Assembly: GCA_934553285.1 (NCBI GenBank)
Contig: CAKTFD010000030.1
Coordinates: 1-20,709 of the forward strand
Direction: 5' to 3'
DNA: 20,709 bases
DNA from: an uncultured Faecalibacterium sp.
Lineage (GTDB): Bacteria > Bacillota > Clostridia > Oscillospirales > Ruminococcaceae
Shown here piece by piece: positions 14,154-20,709 of the stretch (its first letter is position 1; each line of letters opens with the position of its first letter). Under the pieces are notes generated by a model that was not told the origin of the DNA, did not search any database, and saw only the letters and a list, made by a program, of their open reading frames with translations. The translations under genes were made by a program, and so were the position numbers.

Positions 14154-14423
14154 TTACAGGGTGTCCTTGAGGGACTTGCCGGGCTTGAACACGATGCTGC
14201 GGGAAGCGGCGATCGTGATAGGCTCGCGGGTGCGGGGGTTGATGCCCTGACGCTCGGCGCGCTCACGCACCTCAAAGGTGCCAAAGCCGGAGATGGTGAT
14301 CTTTTCGCCATCGGTCATGGCCTTGCCCAGTGCCTCAAACACGGCGCTCACTGCCTGCTCTGCGCTCTTTTTGCTCATCTCGGTGTTTGCCGCAACCTGT
14401 GCGATCAAGTCGGTCTTGGTCAT
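14154..14423 (-). CDS. hup: DNA-binding protein HU
   Basis: An 89-residue histone-like nucleoid protein. It has MTKTDLIAQVAANTEMSKKS, the helix AEQAVSAVFEALGKAM and the conserved GFGTFEVRERAERQGINPRT arm with the proline (INPRT) that intercalates into DNA, followed by FKPGKSLKD. Length and motifs are typical. GGAGG lies 9 nt before the start. It sits between mazG and rqcP, as in many clostridial genomes, and its own terminator should yield an abundant short mRNA. Confidence 0.97.
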   Translation of the reverse strand: MTKTDLIAQVAANTEMSKKSAEQAVSAVFEALGKAMTDGEKITISGFGTFEVRERAERQGINPRTREPITIAASRSIVFKPGKSLKDTL

Positions 14424-14480
14424 AATATTTTGCCTCCATCTGTTTTTACTCTGTGTTTTCTCTCGTTCTATCGGAGCAGG

Positions 14481-15197
14481 TCACTCGACCTGGATACCGC
14501 GTTCTTCCTGTGCCAGACATTGCCGGACAAAGCGCCCGGATGCAAAGGTCAGCGCCTCTTCCGCATCCACACCCGCAAGGCGGGCAGCGTTGGCGGCGGC
14601 AAACAGCATTTTCCCTGCGGCATCCTGCTTTGCATCGGCCGGGGCCAGGGCAAAGGCCTGCACTGCAGCCTCCAGCTGCTGCTGTGCCGCAGCCGCATCC
14701 TGCTGACCGCAGCCATGCCCGGCGGCGCGCTTCTGCAGCTTCTGCGCCCGCATGAGCGCGGGCAGTGTGGCAGGCACGGTGGCCAGCTCATCGGCCAGGG
14801 TAGTACGCCCCTTTTCCTTATTTTTGAGCGCATCCCAGCTGTTTATACCGGCATTTTCTGCTGCAGAGGATGCAAAGATGTTCGGGTGCCGGAACACCAG
14901 TTTTTCGCACACGGTGCGGCACACATCCTCAAAGGTAAAGCGGCCGCGCTCCTCTTCCATAGCAGCATGGAACACCACCTGCATGAGCACATCCCCCAGC
15001 TCCTCCCGGAGCAGGACGGCATCATCTGCATCAATGGCTTCCAGCGCCTCGCAGGTTTCTTCCAGGAAATTTTTGCGGATGGACGCATGGGTCTGCACCT
15101 TATCCCACGGGCAGCCGTGTTCCGGGTCGCGCAGGATGCGGATCACCTGCAGCAGCTGCTCCGCCGTATAGGGCGGCTGTGGGGTCCAGTCCAGCAT
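14481..15197 (-). CDS. mazG: Nucleoside triphosphate pyrophosphohydrolase MazG
   Basis: A 238-residue house-cleaning enzyme that hydrolyses (noncanonical) NTPs to NMP and pyrophosphate. The N-terminal domain has the metal-binding pattern: EETCE (46-50) and EELGD (65-69, with E66 and D69), preceded by CPWDKVQTH. The second copy of the fold is degenerate (GKMLFAAANAARLAGVDAEE near the end). Between them is an alanine- and glutamine-rich stretch (about 155-190). The start was set at ATG 15197 because AAAGGAG abuts ATG 15206 with no spacing but lies 9 nt from 15197. Unlike Bacillus YabN there is no fused tetrapyrrole methylase domain. It is first in the cluster and has a strong promoter. Confidence 0.93.
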   Translation of the reverse strand: MLDWTPQPPYTAEQLLQVIRILRDPEHGCPWDKVQTHASIRKNFLEETCEALEAIDADDAVLLREELGDVLMQVVFHAAMEEERGRFTFEDVCRTVCEKLVFRHPNIFASSAAENAGINSWDALKNKEKGRTTLADELATVPATLPALMRAQKLQKRAAGHGCGQQDAAAAQQQLEAAVQAFALAPADAKQDAAGKMLFAAANAARLAGVDAEEALTFASGRFVRQCLAQEERGIQVE

Positions 15198-15213
15198 ACG
15201 TTCCATCTCCTTT

Positions 15214-15248
15214 GCAAAAGGTACTGTAGATTCTACCGCACCTTTTGC
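15214..15248. repeat. Inverted repeat flanking the -10 box of the mazG promoter
   Basis: GCAAAAGGT (15214-15222) and its perfect complement ACCTTTTGC (15240-15248) are separated by 17 bp that contain the -10 element (15230-15235). A second overlapping palindrome, ACCGCA (15235-15240) with TGCGGT (15246-15251), lies in the spacer. A protein bound here would cover the core promoter, so this is a candidate operator. It is inferred from symmetry alone. Confidence 0.55.
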
Positions 15249-15258
15249 GGTTTTTCAA
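15230..15258 (-). promoter_or_regulatory. Promoter of the mazG cluster
   Basis: On the minus strand TTGAAA (15258-15253) and TAGAAT (15235-15230) are separated by exactly 17 bp. Transcription should start near 15223, giving a short leader of about 25 nt before mazG. Confidence 0.8.
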
Positions 15259-15309
15259 GCAGAAGCCCGCATTTTTCCAGCATTTTTCATGGTTTTCTGC
15301 TCTTTTCAC

Positions 15310-15347
15310 AAAAACAGGACGGCATCCTGTGGGGGATGCCGCCCTGT
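15310..15347 (-). terminator. Intrinsic terminator of the zinc-ribbon protein gene
   Basis: A 14-bp stem (15314-15327 with 15334-15347, one G-U wobble in the minus-strand RNA) has a 6-nt loop and a T run on the minus strand (15314-15310). It lies 27 nt after the stop codon. The rest of 15207-15374 holds the mazG promoter and T-rich sequence without a gene. Confidence 0.9.
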
Positions 15348-15374
15348 TGCGGACATTTTATGCCAGGGTAGCGC

Positions 15375-15803
15375 TTACAGCTGCGCACCGCACTTGTTGC
15401 AGAACAGTGCATCGTCTGAGACCGGTGCGCCGCACTGCGGGCAGGTCTTGCGGGCAGGCTCGGCGGCTTCTGGTGCAGCTGCATCGTCCATGGGGGCAGC
15501 ATCAGGTTCCTCGTAATCCACCTCGGCAGCTTCTGCCGGGGTCAGGGTCGCCCGCAGGCGGGTGATCTCCTGCTCGATGGTATCGATCATCTCGATATAT
15601 TTATCCACCAGCGGCTGGTTTTCTTCCTTGCCCTTGGCCAGGCTGTATACCAGTGCACCCAGCTGGCGCTGTGCCTTGAGCAGCTTGCCCTGCTCGTTTA
15701 CCAGCAGCGCCTGGGTCTTGCCCTTTTCAGCCAGATCCATTGCGGCATTTTTGCCTTTTTCAGCATATTCCAGACCCATTGCCTTGATCTTGTTAAAATC
15801 CAT
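15375..15803 (-). CDS. Helical protein with C-terminal zinc ribbon
   Basis: A 142-residue soluble protein. Residues 1-90 are helical and charged, with two similar stretches (LEYAEKGKNAAMDLAEKGKT) and a likely coiled coil (YIEMIDTIEQEITRLRATL). An acidic Ala/Pro/Asp linker (about 95-117) joins a zinc ribbon with Cys121, Cys124, Cys135 and Cys138 (CPQCGAP...FCNKCGAQL). The start at 15803 (MDFNKIKAMG) was preferred over the longer reading because AGAGG is 8 nt upstream and the extra 32 residues would overlap the promoter. It has its own promoter and terminator. The function is unknown; such proteins are common in Clostridia and may be scaffold or membrane-stress factors. Confidence 0.8.
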   Translation of the reverse strand: MDFNKIKAMGLEYAEKGKNAAMDLAEKGKTQALLVNEQGKLLKAQRQLGALVYSLAKGKEENQPLVDKYIEMIDTIEQEITRLRATLTPAEAAEVDYEEPDAAPMDDAAAPEAAEPARKTCPQCGAPVSDDALFCNKCGAQL

Positions 15804-15881
15804 AAAAGACACCTCTCTTATTCTGGCAGTTTTCTCTGCAGACTGCGGCGCACCGCTGCGCCATACCGGGATCATATTTCC

Positions 15882-15910
15882 ATTATAGCGCAGCGCCATG
15901 GCAATTGCAA
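15882..15910 (-). promoter_or_regulatory. Promoter of the zinc-ribbon protein gene
   Basis: On the minus strand TTGCAA (15910-15905) and TATAAT (15887-15882) are separated by 17 bp. The -10 box is bounded on its upstream side by GCGCAGCG (15888-15895), which is the reverse complement of CGCTGCGC at 15854-15861, a further GC-rich symmetry over the start region. The leader is about 70 nt. Confidence 0.82.
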
Positions 15911-15978
15911 CGCGCGCACCGCAATTTTAACAGTTTGGTGCCGTTTTGGAAACAAATTTTTCGCATTTTCGGGGCCGG

Positions 15979-16914
15979 TCAGGTGCGGCTGCCGTAAAAT
16001 TCCTGCAGCATACTGTCGGCGGGCAGCAGGTCCAGCGGCAGCGGATCCACCTGCTCGAAGCGGCGGGCTGTTTCGTCCCAAAGTTCGGCGTTGTGGCCTT
16101 CCAGCGTGAACTGACGGCGCACCTCGCCCAGCAGATGGGAGATCAGGCCCAGCTCATAGGTAAACGAGGTATCCAGCAGAAAATCCGCGGTGGTCTTGAA
16201 GCCCTTGATATACCGGGTCTCGCCATCCAGCACCTTATCCCACATGGAAAGGGTCTTTGCGGGGCTGCGGCCGCGGGCGGCGGCGTCCCGCAGGGTACGG
16301 CGGCACAGCCGGATATCCTGGGTGTTGATGACCCGGCGGCCATCGATGCAGTATTCCTCCCGCAGGCCGGCATAGATGCGGTAGATCTGGTCGTCCCGCA
16401 CAAGGCCGGTCAGCTCCGGGTTGAGGGCATGGATGCCCTCAACGATGCACACGCCGCCCTGCAGATCGATGGGTTCCACCTCCGCAGCGCGCTGCTCGGT
16501 CGTAAAATCATAAATGGGCAGGTCGGCTTTGCCGGTCTCACTCAGCTCCCGCAGGCACTGCTTGATCAGGGGCAGATCCAGTGTGTCAAGGTTTTCGTAA
16601 TCCAGCGTGCCATCCGGCATTTTGGGGTAGTAGGCAGCGCCCTTGAAGAAATTATCCAGGCTCACCACCTGTGCCGGGGTGCCCTGCCGGATCAGTGCCT
16701 TGGCCAGGCAGTGGGCGCTGGTGGTCTTGCCGCTGGCCGAGGGGCCGGTCAGCATAACGATCTTTGCCCCGGAGGCGCGCACCTTCTGGGCGGCATACTG
16801 CACCCGCCGGGCATAGCTGTTCTCGCTCAGTTCGGCCAGCGCCTGCGGGCTGCGCGCCGCCACATTATACAGCTCGACTTCAACCAGTCGTTTCGGCACC
16901 CAGATCGTGATCAT
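15979..16914 (-). CDS. Uridine-kinase-like P-loop nucleoside kinase
   Basis: A 311-residue kinase of the uridine kinase/phosphoribulokinase superfamily. The P-loop is GPSASGKTT (about 61-69), followed by SLDNFFKG and YDFTTEQR (substrate-side motifs of uridine kinases), and VEGIHALNPEL. The start MITIWVPKRL at 16914 overlaps the end of hemZ by 35 nt; GGAG lies 12 nt upstream. Many related clostridial proteins are about 550 residues with an N-terminal TGS and ThrRS-like second domain. Here only a short N-terminal segment (about 50 residues) precedes the kinase, so this is the short form. It is the last gene of the rel operon, and no clear terminator follows. Substrate is inferred. Confidence 0.8.
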   Translation of the reverse strand: MITIWVPKRLVEVELYNVAARSPQALAELSENSYARRVQYAAQKVRASGAKIVMLTGPSASGKTTSAHCLAKALIRQGTPAQVVSLDNFFKGAAYYPKMPDGTLDYENLDTLDLPLIKQCLRELSETGKADLPIYDFTTEQRAAEVEPIDLQGGVCIVEGIHALNPELTGLVRDDQIYRIYAGLREEYCIDGRRVINTQDIRLCRRTLRDAAARGRSPAKTLSMWDKVLDGETRYIKGFKTTADFLLDTSFTYELGLISHLLGEVRRQFTLEGHNAELWDETARRFEQVDPLPLDLLPADSMLQEFYGSRT

Positions 16915-18349
16915 AAAACTCAGCCACTCCTTTTTTCCGGTCCAGTACCTCCGCAAAGCGCTGGATATACTCGTTCGGATACTTAAAATTGAAGATACGC
17001 TGCATCCGTTTGCCCCCATCGGCCACCAGTTTGGTGCTTCCGCCGGCACCGGCCGAGAGGATGGTCTGGACTTCCTCCATGATATAGATATTATAGTAGC
17101 CTTCGTGGCCCGGCTTGCACCAGCCCACATTTTCCAGATTCTGCAGTGTATTCTTCTGGCGGTAGAGGTAATAGGGGCGGTAGCCTGCCTCGGCCAGCAG
17201 CCGGCACTTTTCCAGCATGGCGGCCACATCTGCGTAGTCGTTCTCCTTCTGATCCTCGATCACGATGCGGGAGGCCCGCTTGAGGGTCAGGGTGTGGACG
17301 GTGATGTTCTCCGGATCCAGTGCGATGGCCTGCCGCAGGCTGTGCTCAAAGCCTTCCACCGTGTCGCCGGGCAGCCCGGCGATGAGGTCCATGTTGATAT
17401 CCTCGTGCCCGGCGCGGCGGGCTTCGGCGTAGCAATCCAGGATATCCTGTGCCGAATGCCTGCGCCCGATGTTAGCCAGCACCGCGTCCGAGAAGGTCTG
17501 GGGATTGATGGAGATGCGGGTAGCGCCATACTCCTTGATGACCGCCAGCTTTTCGGCATCGGTGCAGTCCGGGCGGCCCGCTTCCACCGTATATTCTACG
17601 AGCCGGGACAGGTCAAAATTCGCCCGGACGGTGCCCATCAGCTGCCGCAGCTGGTCTGCAGACAGGCTGGTGGGGGTGCCGCCGCCGATGTAGATGCTGC
17701 ACAGGGTCAGCCCGGCCCGCTCTGCCTGGATGCGGATCTCCTCCACCTCCCTGCACAGGCAGTCCACGTAGGGCTGCACCAGCTTGCGGTCCCGATCCAG
17801 GTTGCAGCTGACAAAGCTGCAGTAGCTGCACCGGGAGGGGCAGAACGGGATGCCAATATACAGGCTGTAGGTCTTGGGGGCGCTGCCCAGCTGCAGGATC
17901 GGCTCCTGCAGGTCGGCAATGGCTTTGGCCATCTGGTACTTTTCCGCCGAGCAATCGAACCGCTGCAGGAAAAAGCGGTCGATCTCCGCTTCGCTCCACC
18001 CGGCGGCCCGCTTATCGTGGATCAGGCGCACCGGGCGCACACCGGTCATCTTGCCCCAGGGCGGGCGAAGCCCCGTCCACTGGCGCAGCAGGTCGTAGGT
18101 CAGGCTGGCAAGGGCAAATTCCGGCGTTTCCCCGCCCTGCTCCACGGGGAGCGGCAGCGGTGCCTGCAGTGTTTTGCATTGCGCGCCCTGCCGTACCATC
18201 ACACGCAGGCCGGTATCCGTTTTTTCTGCCCACAGGCAGTCCTCGGCGGCCTCCGGCGGGGTCAGGGTCAAAGGTGCCATAGGGTAAAACAGGCGGGCAA
18301 GATGCTCCACCTCATACCCGGAGGGCAGCCCTGTAATATAGATCTTCAT
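16880..18349 (-). CDS. hemZ: Radical SAM coproporphyrinogen III dehydrogenase-like protein HemZ
   Basis: A 489-residue radical SAM protein. An N-terminal domain of about 155 residues peculiar to HemZ (with RPPWGKMTGVRPVRL, 95-109) precedes the radical SAM core. The iron-sulfur site is C170, C174, C177 in FCPSRCSYCSF, followed by YIGGGTPTSL and the later INPQTFSD and DLIAGLPGDT typical of HemN/HemZ. HemZ oxidises coproporphyrinogen in some bacteria, though several HemN-like paralogs do other jobs. No other haem gene is in this window. ATG 18349 was chosen over GTG 18358 (no ribosome site). It follows the MBL gene by 12 nt. Confidence 0.93.
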   Translation of the reverse strand: MKIYITGLPSGYEVEHLARLFYPMAPLTLTPPEAAEDCLWAEKTDTGLRVMVRQGAQCKTLQAPLPLPVEQGGETPEFALASLTYDLLRQWTGLRPPWGKMTGVRPVRLIHDKRAAGWSEAEIDRFFLQRFDCSAEKYQMAKAIADLQEPILQLGSAPKTYSLYIGIPFCPSRCSYCSFVSCNLDRDRKLVQPYVDCLCREVEEIRIQAERAGLTLCSIYIGGGTPTSLSADQLRQLMGTVRANFDLSRLVEYTVEAGRPDCTDAEKLAVIKEYGATRISINPQTFSDAVLANIGRRHSAQDILDCYAEARRAGHEDINMDLIAGLPGDTVEGFEHSLRQAIALDPENITVHTLTLKRASRIVIEDQKENDYADVAAMLEKCRLLAEAGYRPYYLYRQKNTLQNLENVGWCKPGHEGYYNIYIMEEVQTILSAGAGGSTKLVADGGKRMQRIFNFKYPNEYIQRFAEVLDRKKGVAEFYDHDLGAETTG

Positions 18350-18361
18350 GTCGTTCACTCT

Positions 18362-18979
18362 TTAAAAAATGTCGTTGCCGCCGCGCAGCGCGCTGCGGAT
18401 ATAGTAGTTGTTGTCCAGCTCCGCGCCAAAGGTAGAAAACTCGCCGTGGCCGGGCAGCACCTGGGTCTCCCGGGGGATGGGCAGCTGCGCCAGCTTGCGC
18501 AGGCTTTCAGCCATCTGTGCGCTGCTGCCGCCCTCCAGGTCGGTGCGGCCGATGCTGCCTGCAAACAGCGTATCACCGCAGAACAGGTATGCATCGCACA
18601 GCAGCACCACGCTGCCGGGCGTGTGGCCGGGGGTGTGCCAGACGGTAAAGGACAGCTCATCCACCCGGATGACCTCCCCCTCCGTGTAGCTGCAGTCCGC
18701 AGCGGCAAGCGGATACATCCGATCCCCGGCAAGGTCTGCTTTTTCACAGTAAAGGGTCGCATTCCACTCTGCTTTCAGGGCGGCTGCGCTGCCCACATGG
18801 TCGTAGTGGCCGTGGGTACACAGGATGGTGGTAAGGGTGGCATTATGCTGTTTTAAAATATCATCGTAGCTCTGCACATCCGCCGCCGGGTCGATGACCA
18901 CGGCATGGCCTGCGTCCGAAATGAGCAGAAAGGTATTGGTGTACAGCGGCGCAGCGGCCGGGATATGAAAACCTTGCAT
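18362..18979 (-). CDS. MBL-fold metallo-hydrolase (glyoxalase II-like)
   Basis: A 205-residue metallo-beta-lactamase-fold hydrolase. THGHYDH (55-61) is the metal-binding HxHxDH motif, followed by HTPGHTPGS, GDTLFAGSIGRTD (further metal ligands) and VLPGHGE near the end. These are the complete set for a two-metal hydrolase of the glyoxalase II branch that acts on thioesters or related small substrates. The start was chosen from AAGGAG 4 nt before ATG 18979. It lies 2 nt after dtd. The same neighbour (rel-dtd-MBL-hemZ) recurs in Clostridia. The exact substrate is unknown. Confidence 0.92.
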   Translation of the reverse strand: MQGFHIPAAAPLYTNTFLLISDAGHAVVIDPAADVQSYDDILKQHNATLTTILCTHGHYDHVGSAAALKAEWNATLYCEKADLAGDRMYPLAAADCSYTEGEVIRVDELSFTVWHTPGHTPGSVVLLCDAYLFCGDTLFAGSIGRTDLEGGSSAQMAESLRKLAQLPIPRETQVLPGHGEFSTFGAELDNNYYIRSALRGGNDIF

Positions 18980-18981
18980 GG

Positions 18982-19443
18982 TTACTCCTTCTTTTTCCAC
19001 TCGTCCGTATCGATGATGATGGTGCAGGGGCCTTCGTTGACCAGGGACACCTGCATATCCGCGCCAAACTCGCCGTGCTGTACCTCCTTGAGGCCGTGCT
19101 TGTTCATCTCCGCGAGGAACAGCTCGTAGGCATCCACCGAGAGCGGCGGCTTTGCGGCTTTGATAAAGCTGGGCCGGTAGCCTTTTCTGGTATCCCCGTA
19201 CAGGGTAAACTGGCTCACCACCAGTGCCGAGTAACCCAGGTCCCGGGCGCTCAGGTTCAGCTTGCCCTCCGCATCCGGAAAAATGCGCAGGCCCGCGCAC
19301 TTATCGGCCAGCTTGGGCACAATGTCCAGGCTGTCGGTATCCTTGACCCCCAGCAGGATCATAAGCCCCGGCCCGATGGCACGGGGGTCGCCGCCGTTCA
19401 CCCGCACACTGGCGGAGGAAACGGCCTGAATGACTGCTCGCAT
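18982..19443 (-). CDS. dtd: D-aminoacyl-tRNA deacylase
   Basis: A 153-residue enzyme that removes D-amino acids (and glycine from tRNA-Ala) from mischarged tRNA. It has the family motifs SQFTLYGD (77-84) and NEGPCT (136-141), where the Gly-cis-Pro pair enforces chiral selection; the usual NxGPVT has Cys in place of Val here, which is conservative. AAGGAG from the end of rel precedes the ATG by 8 nt; the stop of rel is 3 nt before the dtd start. It is the second gene of the rel operon. Length is normal. Confidence 0.97.
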   Translation of the reverse strand: MRAVIQAVSSASVRVNGGDPRAIGPGLMILLGVKDTDSLDIVPKLADKCAGLRIFPDAEGKLNLSARDLGYSALVVSQFTLYGDTRKGYRPSFIKAAKPPLSVDAYELFLAEMNKHGLKEVQHGEFGADMQVSLVNEGPCTIIIDTDEWKKKE

Positions 19444-19446
19444 CTG

Positions 19447-20709
19447 TTAACTCCTTGTCACCTTGAGCACATCCCGCACCTTGGAAAGGCGCGCCACCAC
19501 ACGGTTGAGATGCTCGGTATTGTTGATGCCGATGGTCAGGCTGACCACGGCGCAGTTATTTTCTACCTGACGGGCGTTCATAGCATAGATGGGCACCCGG
19601 ATATCCGCCAGCGCACTGAGCACATCCTGCAGCAGCTCGTTGCGGTTCAGCGCAATGATCTCCAGCCCGGCCTTGTAGCTGTCCTTGACGCTGTCGGCCC
19701 AGTAGGCCTTGACCCAGCGGGGCGCGTTGGAGGGATCCTTCATGCTGGCAACGGCATTGGCGCAGTTCTGCTTGTGGATGGACACCCCGAAGCCACGGGT
19801 GATAAAGCCCACGATGGGGTCGCCGGGCAGCGGGCTGCAGCACTTGGCAAACTTGATGGGGGTATTGTCAAACCCCTCCACCACCACGCCGTCAGTAGCG
19901 TGCACCCGGCTCAGATCCACCTTGGGCAGATCCTCCGCCGGTTTATTTTCCTCGGCCTCGGCGGCTTTCAGCTTCTGCCACTCTTCCTTGATCTTGGGCA
20001 GACAGTTGGCGATGGTCATGCCGCCGTAGCCAATGGCGGCATACAGCTCCTCGGCATTGTTCTGGCGCAGGCGGCGGGAGCAGCTGTCGATAAAGGCATC
20101 CAGCTGGTCGTCCGGAATGATGACCATTTCCCGGCGCAGCTCCTTGGACAGTGCGTCCCGGCCCTGCTGGATGTTCTCCTCCCGGCGCATCTTCTTGAAC
20201 CAGTTGCGGATCTTGCTCTTGGCCTCGCTGGTGCGCACGATCTTGAGCCAGTCGCGGCTGGGGCCTTTATCCGCCGGGCCAAGGATGACCTCGATGATCT
20301 CGCCGGTAGCAACGATATGGTCGATGGGCACCATGCGGTTGTTCACCTTACAGCCCACCATGCGGTTGCCCACCGCCGAATGGATGGCGTAGGCAAAATC
20401 GATGCAGGTGGCACCGGTGGGCAGGTTGATGACATCGCCCTTGGGGGTAAAGGCAAATACTTCCTCCGGCAGCAGGTCGCTTTTCAGGTCGTGGAGCAGG
20501 TTGCCGGAGTCCTCGCTCAGGCGCTGGTTCTCCAGCAGCTGGCTGACCCAGGCCAGCCGGTCGTCCAGCTTATCGTGGCCCTCGCGGCCCTCCTTGTACT
20601 TCCAGTGGGCCGCCACGCCGTACTCGGCCTGCTCATCCATCTTGCGGGTGCGGATCTGCACCTCAAAGGGGATGCCCTCGTGGCCGATGACGGTGGTGTG
20701 CAGGCTCTG
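19447..20709 (-). CDS. rel: Rel/SpoT-type (p)ppGpp synthetase-hydrolase, C-terminal part (5' truncated by window edge)
   Basis: The last 420 residues of a bifunctional stringent-response enzyme, which makes and degrades (p)ppGpp in response to amino acid starvation. The visible part begins in the synthetase domain (QSLHTTVIGHEGIPFEVQIRT). It continues with the TGS domain (VFAFTPKGDVINLPTGATCIDFAYAIHS), a helical and zinc-finger-like region (KFAKCCSPLPGDPIVGFITRG) and a C-terminal ACT domain. The hydrolase domain and most of the synthetase lie beyond 20709, so the enzyme's activity balance cannot be judged here. The reading frame is open to the last base of the window. It overlaps the ribosome site of dtd, with TAA 3 nt before the dtd start. 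Confidence 0.97.
   Translation of the reverse strand, partial: QSLHTTVIGHEGIPFEVQIRTRKMDEQAEYGVAAHWKYKEGREGHDKLDDRLAWVSQLLENQRLSEDSGNLLHDLKSDLLPEEVFAFTPKGDVINLPTGATCIDFAYAIHSAVGNRMVGCKVNNRMVPIDHIVATGEIIEVILGPADKGPSRDWLKIVRTSEAKSKIRNWFKKMRREENIQQGRDALSKELRREMVIIPDDQLDAFIDSCSRRLRQNNAEELYAAIGYGGMTIANCLPKIKEEWQKLKAAEAEENKPAEDLPKVDLSRVHATDGVVVEGFDNTPIKFAKCCSPLPGDPIVGFITRGFGVSIHKQNCANAVASMKDPSNAPRWVKAYWADSVKDSYKAGLEIIALNRNELLQDVLSALADIRVPIYAMNARQVENNCAVVSLTIGINNTEHLNRVVARLSKVRDVLKVTRS

Noticed and set aside
16907..18856. A 649-codon plus-strand frame opposite hemZ
   Set aside because: hemZ shows the radical SAM cysteines and downstream motifs in the minus strand; the plus frame has none and crosses the boundary between two real genes.
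1..20709. CRISPR arrays, insertion sequences, prophage or integrase genes and attachment sites
   Set aside because: No regular direct repeats, transposase, integrase or terminal repeats were seen; the single tRNA gene has no partial duplicate nearby.

Overview
The window looks like chromosomal DNA of a GC-rich, low-stress Firmicute of the class Clostridia, most like the Faecalibacterium/Gemmiger/Subdoligranulum group of Oscillospiraceae. The signs are a glmS self-cleaving ribozyme upstream of glmS, the order mazG-hup-rqcP-yabP-yabQ-divIC-yabR, the order rel-dtd-MBL hydrolase-hemZ, a DUF5685 protein, strong Shine-Dalgarno sites and frequent GC-rich intrinsic terminators. The genus is an inference from gene content and protein style, not a search result.

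Layout. 1-770 (+): the 3' end of typA with its terminator, then a single tRNA-Asn(GUU) gene with its own promoter and terminator. 817-6796 (+): an export locus. It starts with an extended -10 promoter and a structured leader of about 230 nt, followed by a peptidase-containing ABC transporter (C39 type), a three-hairpin intergenic stretch, a stand-alone GyrI-like domain protein, an HlyD-type adaptor and a secreted protein with three bacterial Ig-like (Big_2) domains and a C-terminal membrane anchor. No precursor peptide with a double-glycine leader is visible. 6961-10578 (-): a DUF5685 protein, a small integral membrane protein and glmS, with a glmS ribozyme in front of glmS. 10645-12031 (-): a THUMP-type rRNA guanine methyltransferase between two terminators.

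12074-15258 (-): the conserved cluster mazG, hup, rqcP (yabO), yabP, yabQ, divIC and yabR, combining nucleotide sanitation, nucleoid, ribosome rescue, sporulation-type and division functions. 15310-15910 (-): a small zinc-ribbon protein with its own promoter and terminator. 15979-20709 (-): a tightly packed operon reading rel (cut by the window edge), dtd, an MBL-fold hydrolase, hemZ and a uridine-kinase-like protein; neighbouring genes are 2 to 12 nt apart or overlap.

Most of the window is housekeeping. The least explained part is 817-6796. There, exporter, adaptor, a predicted ligand-binding protein and a surface Ig-like protein form what looks like one system whose cargo is not evident, preceded by an RNA leader with an attenuator-like hairpin. 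Long inverted repeats centred on the -10 elements of the tRNA-Asn and mazG promoters are the other unexplained signals.
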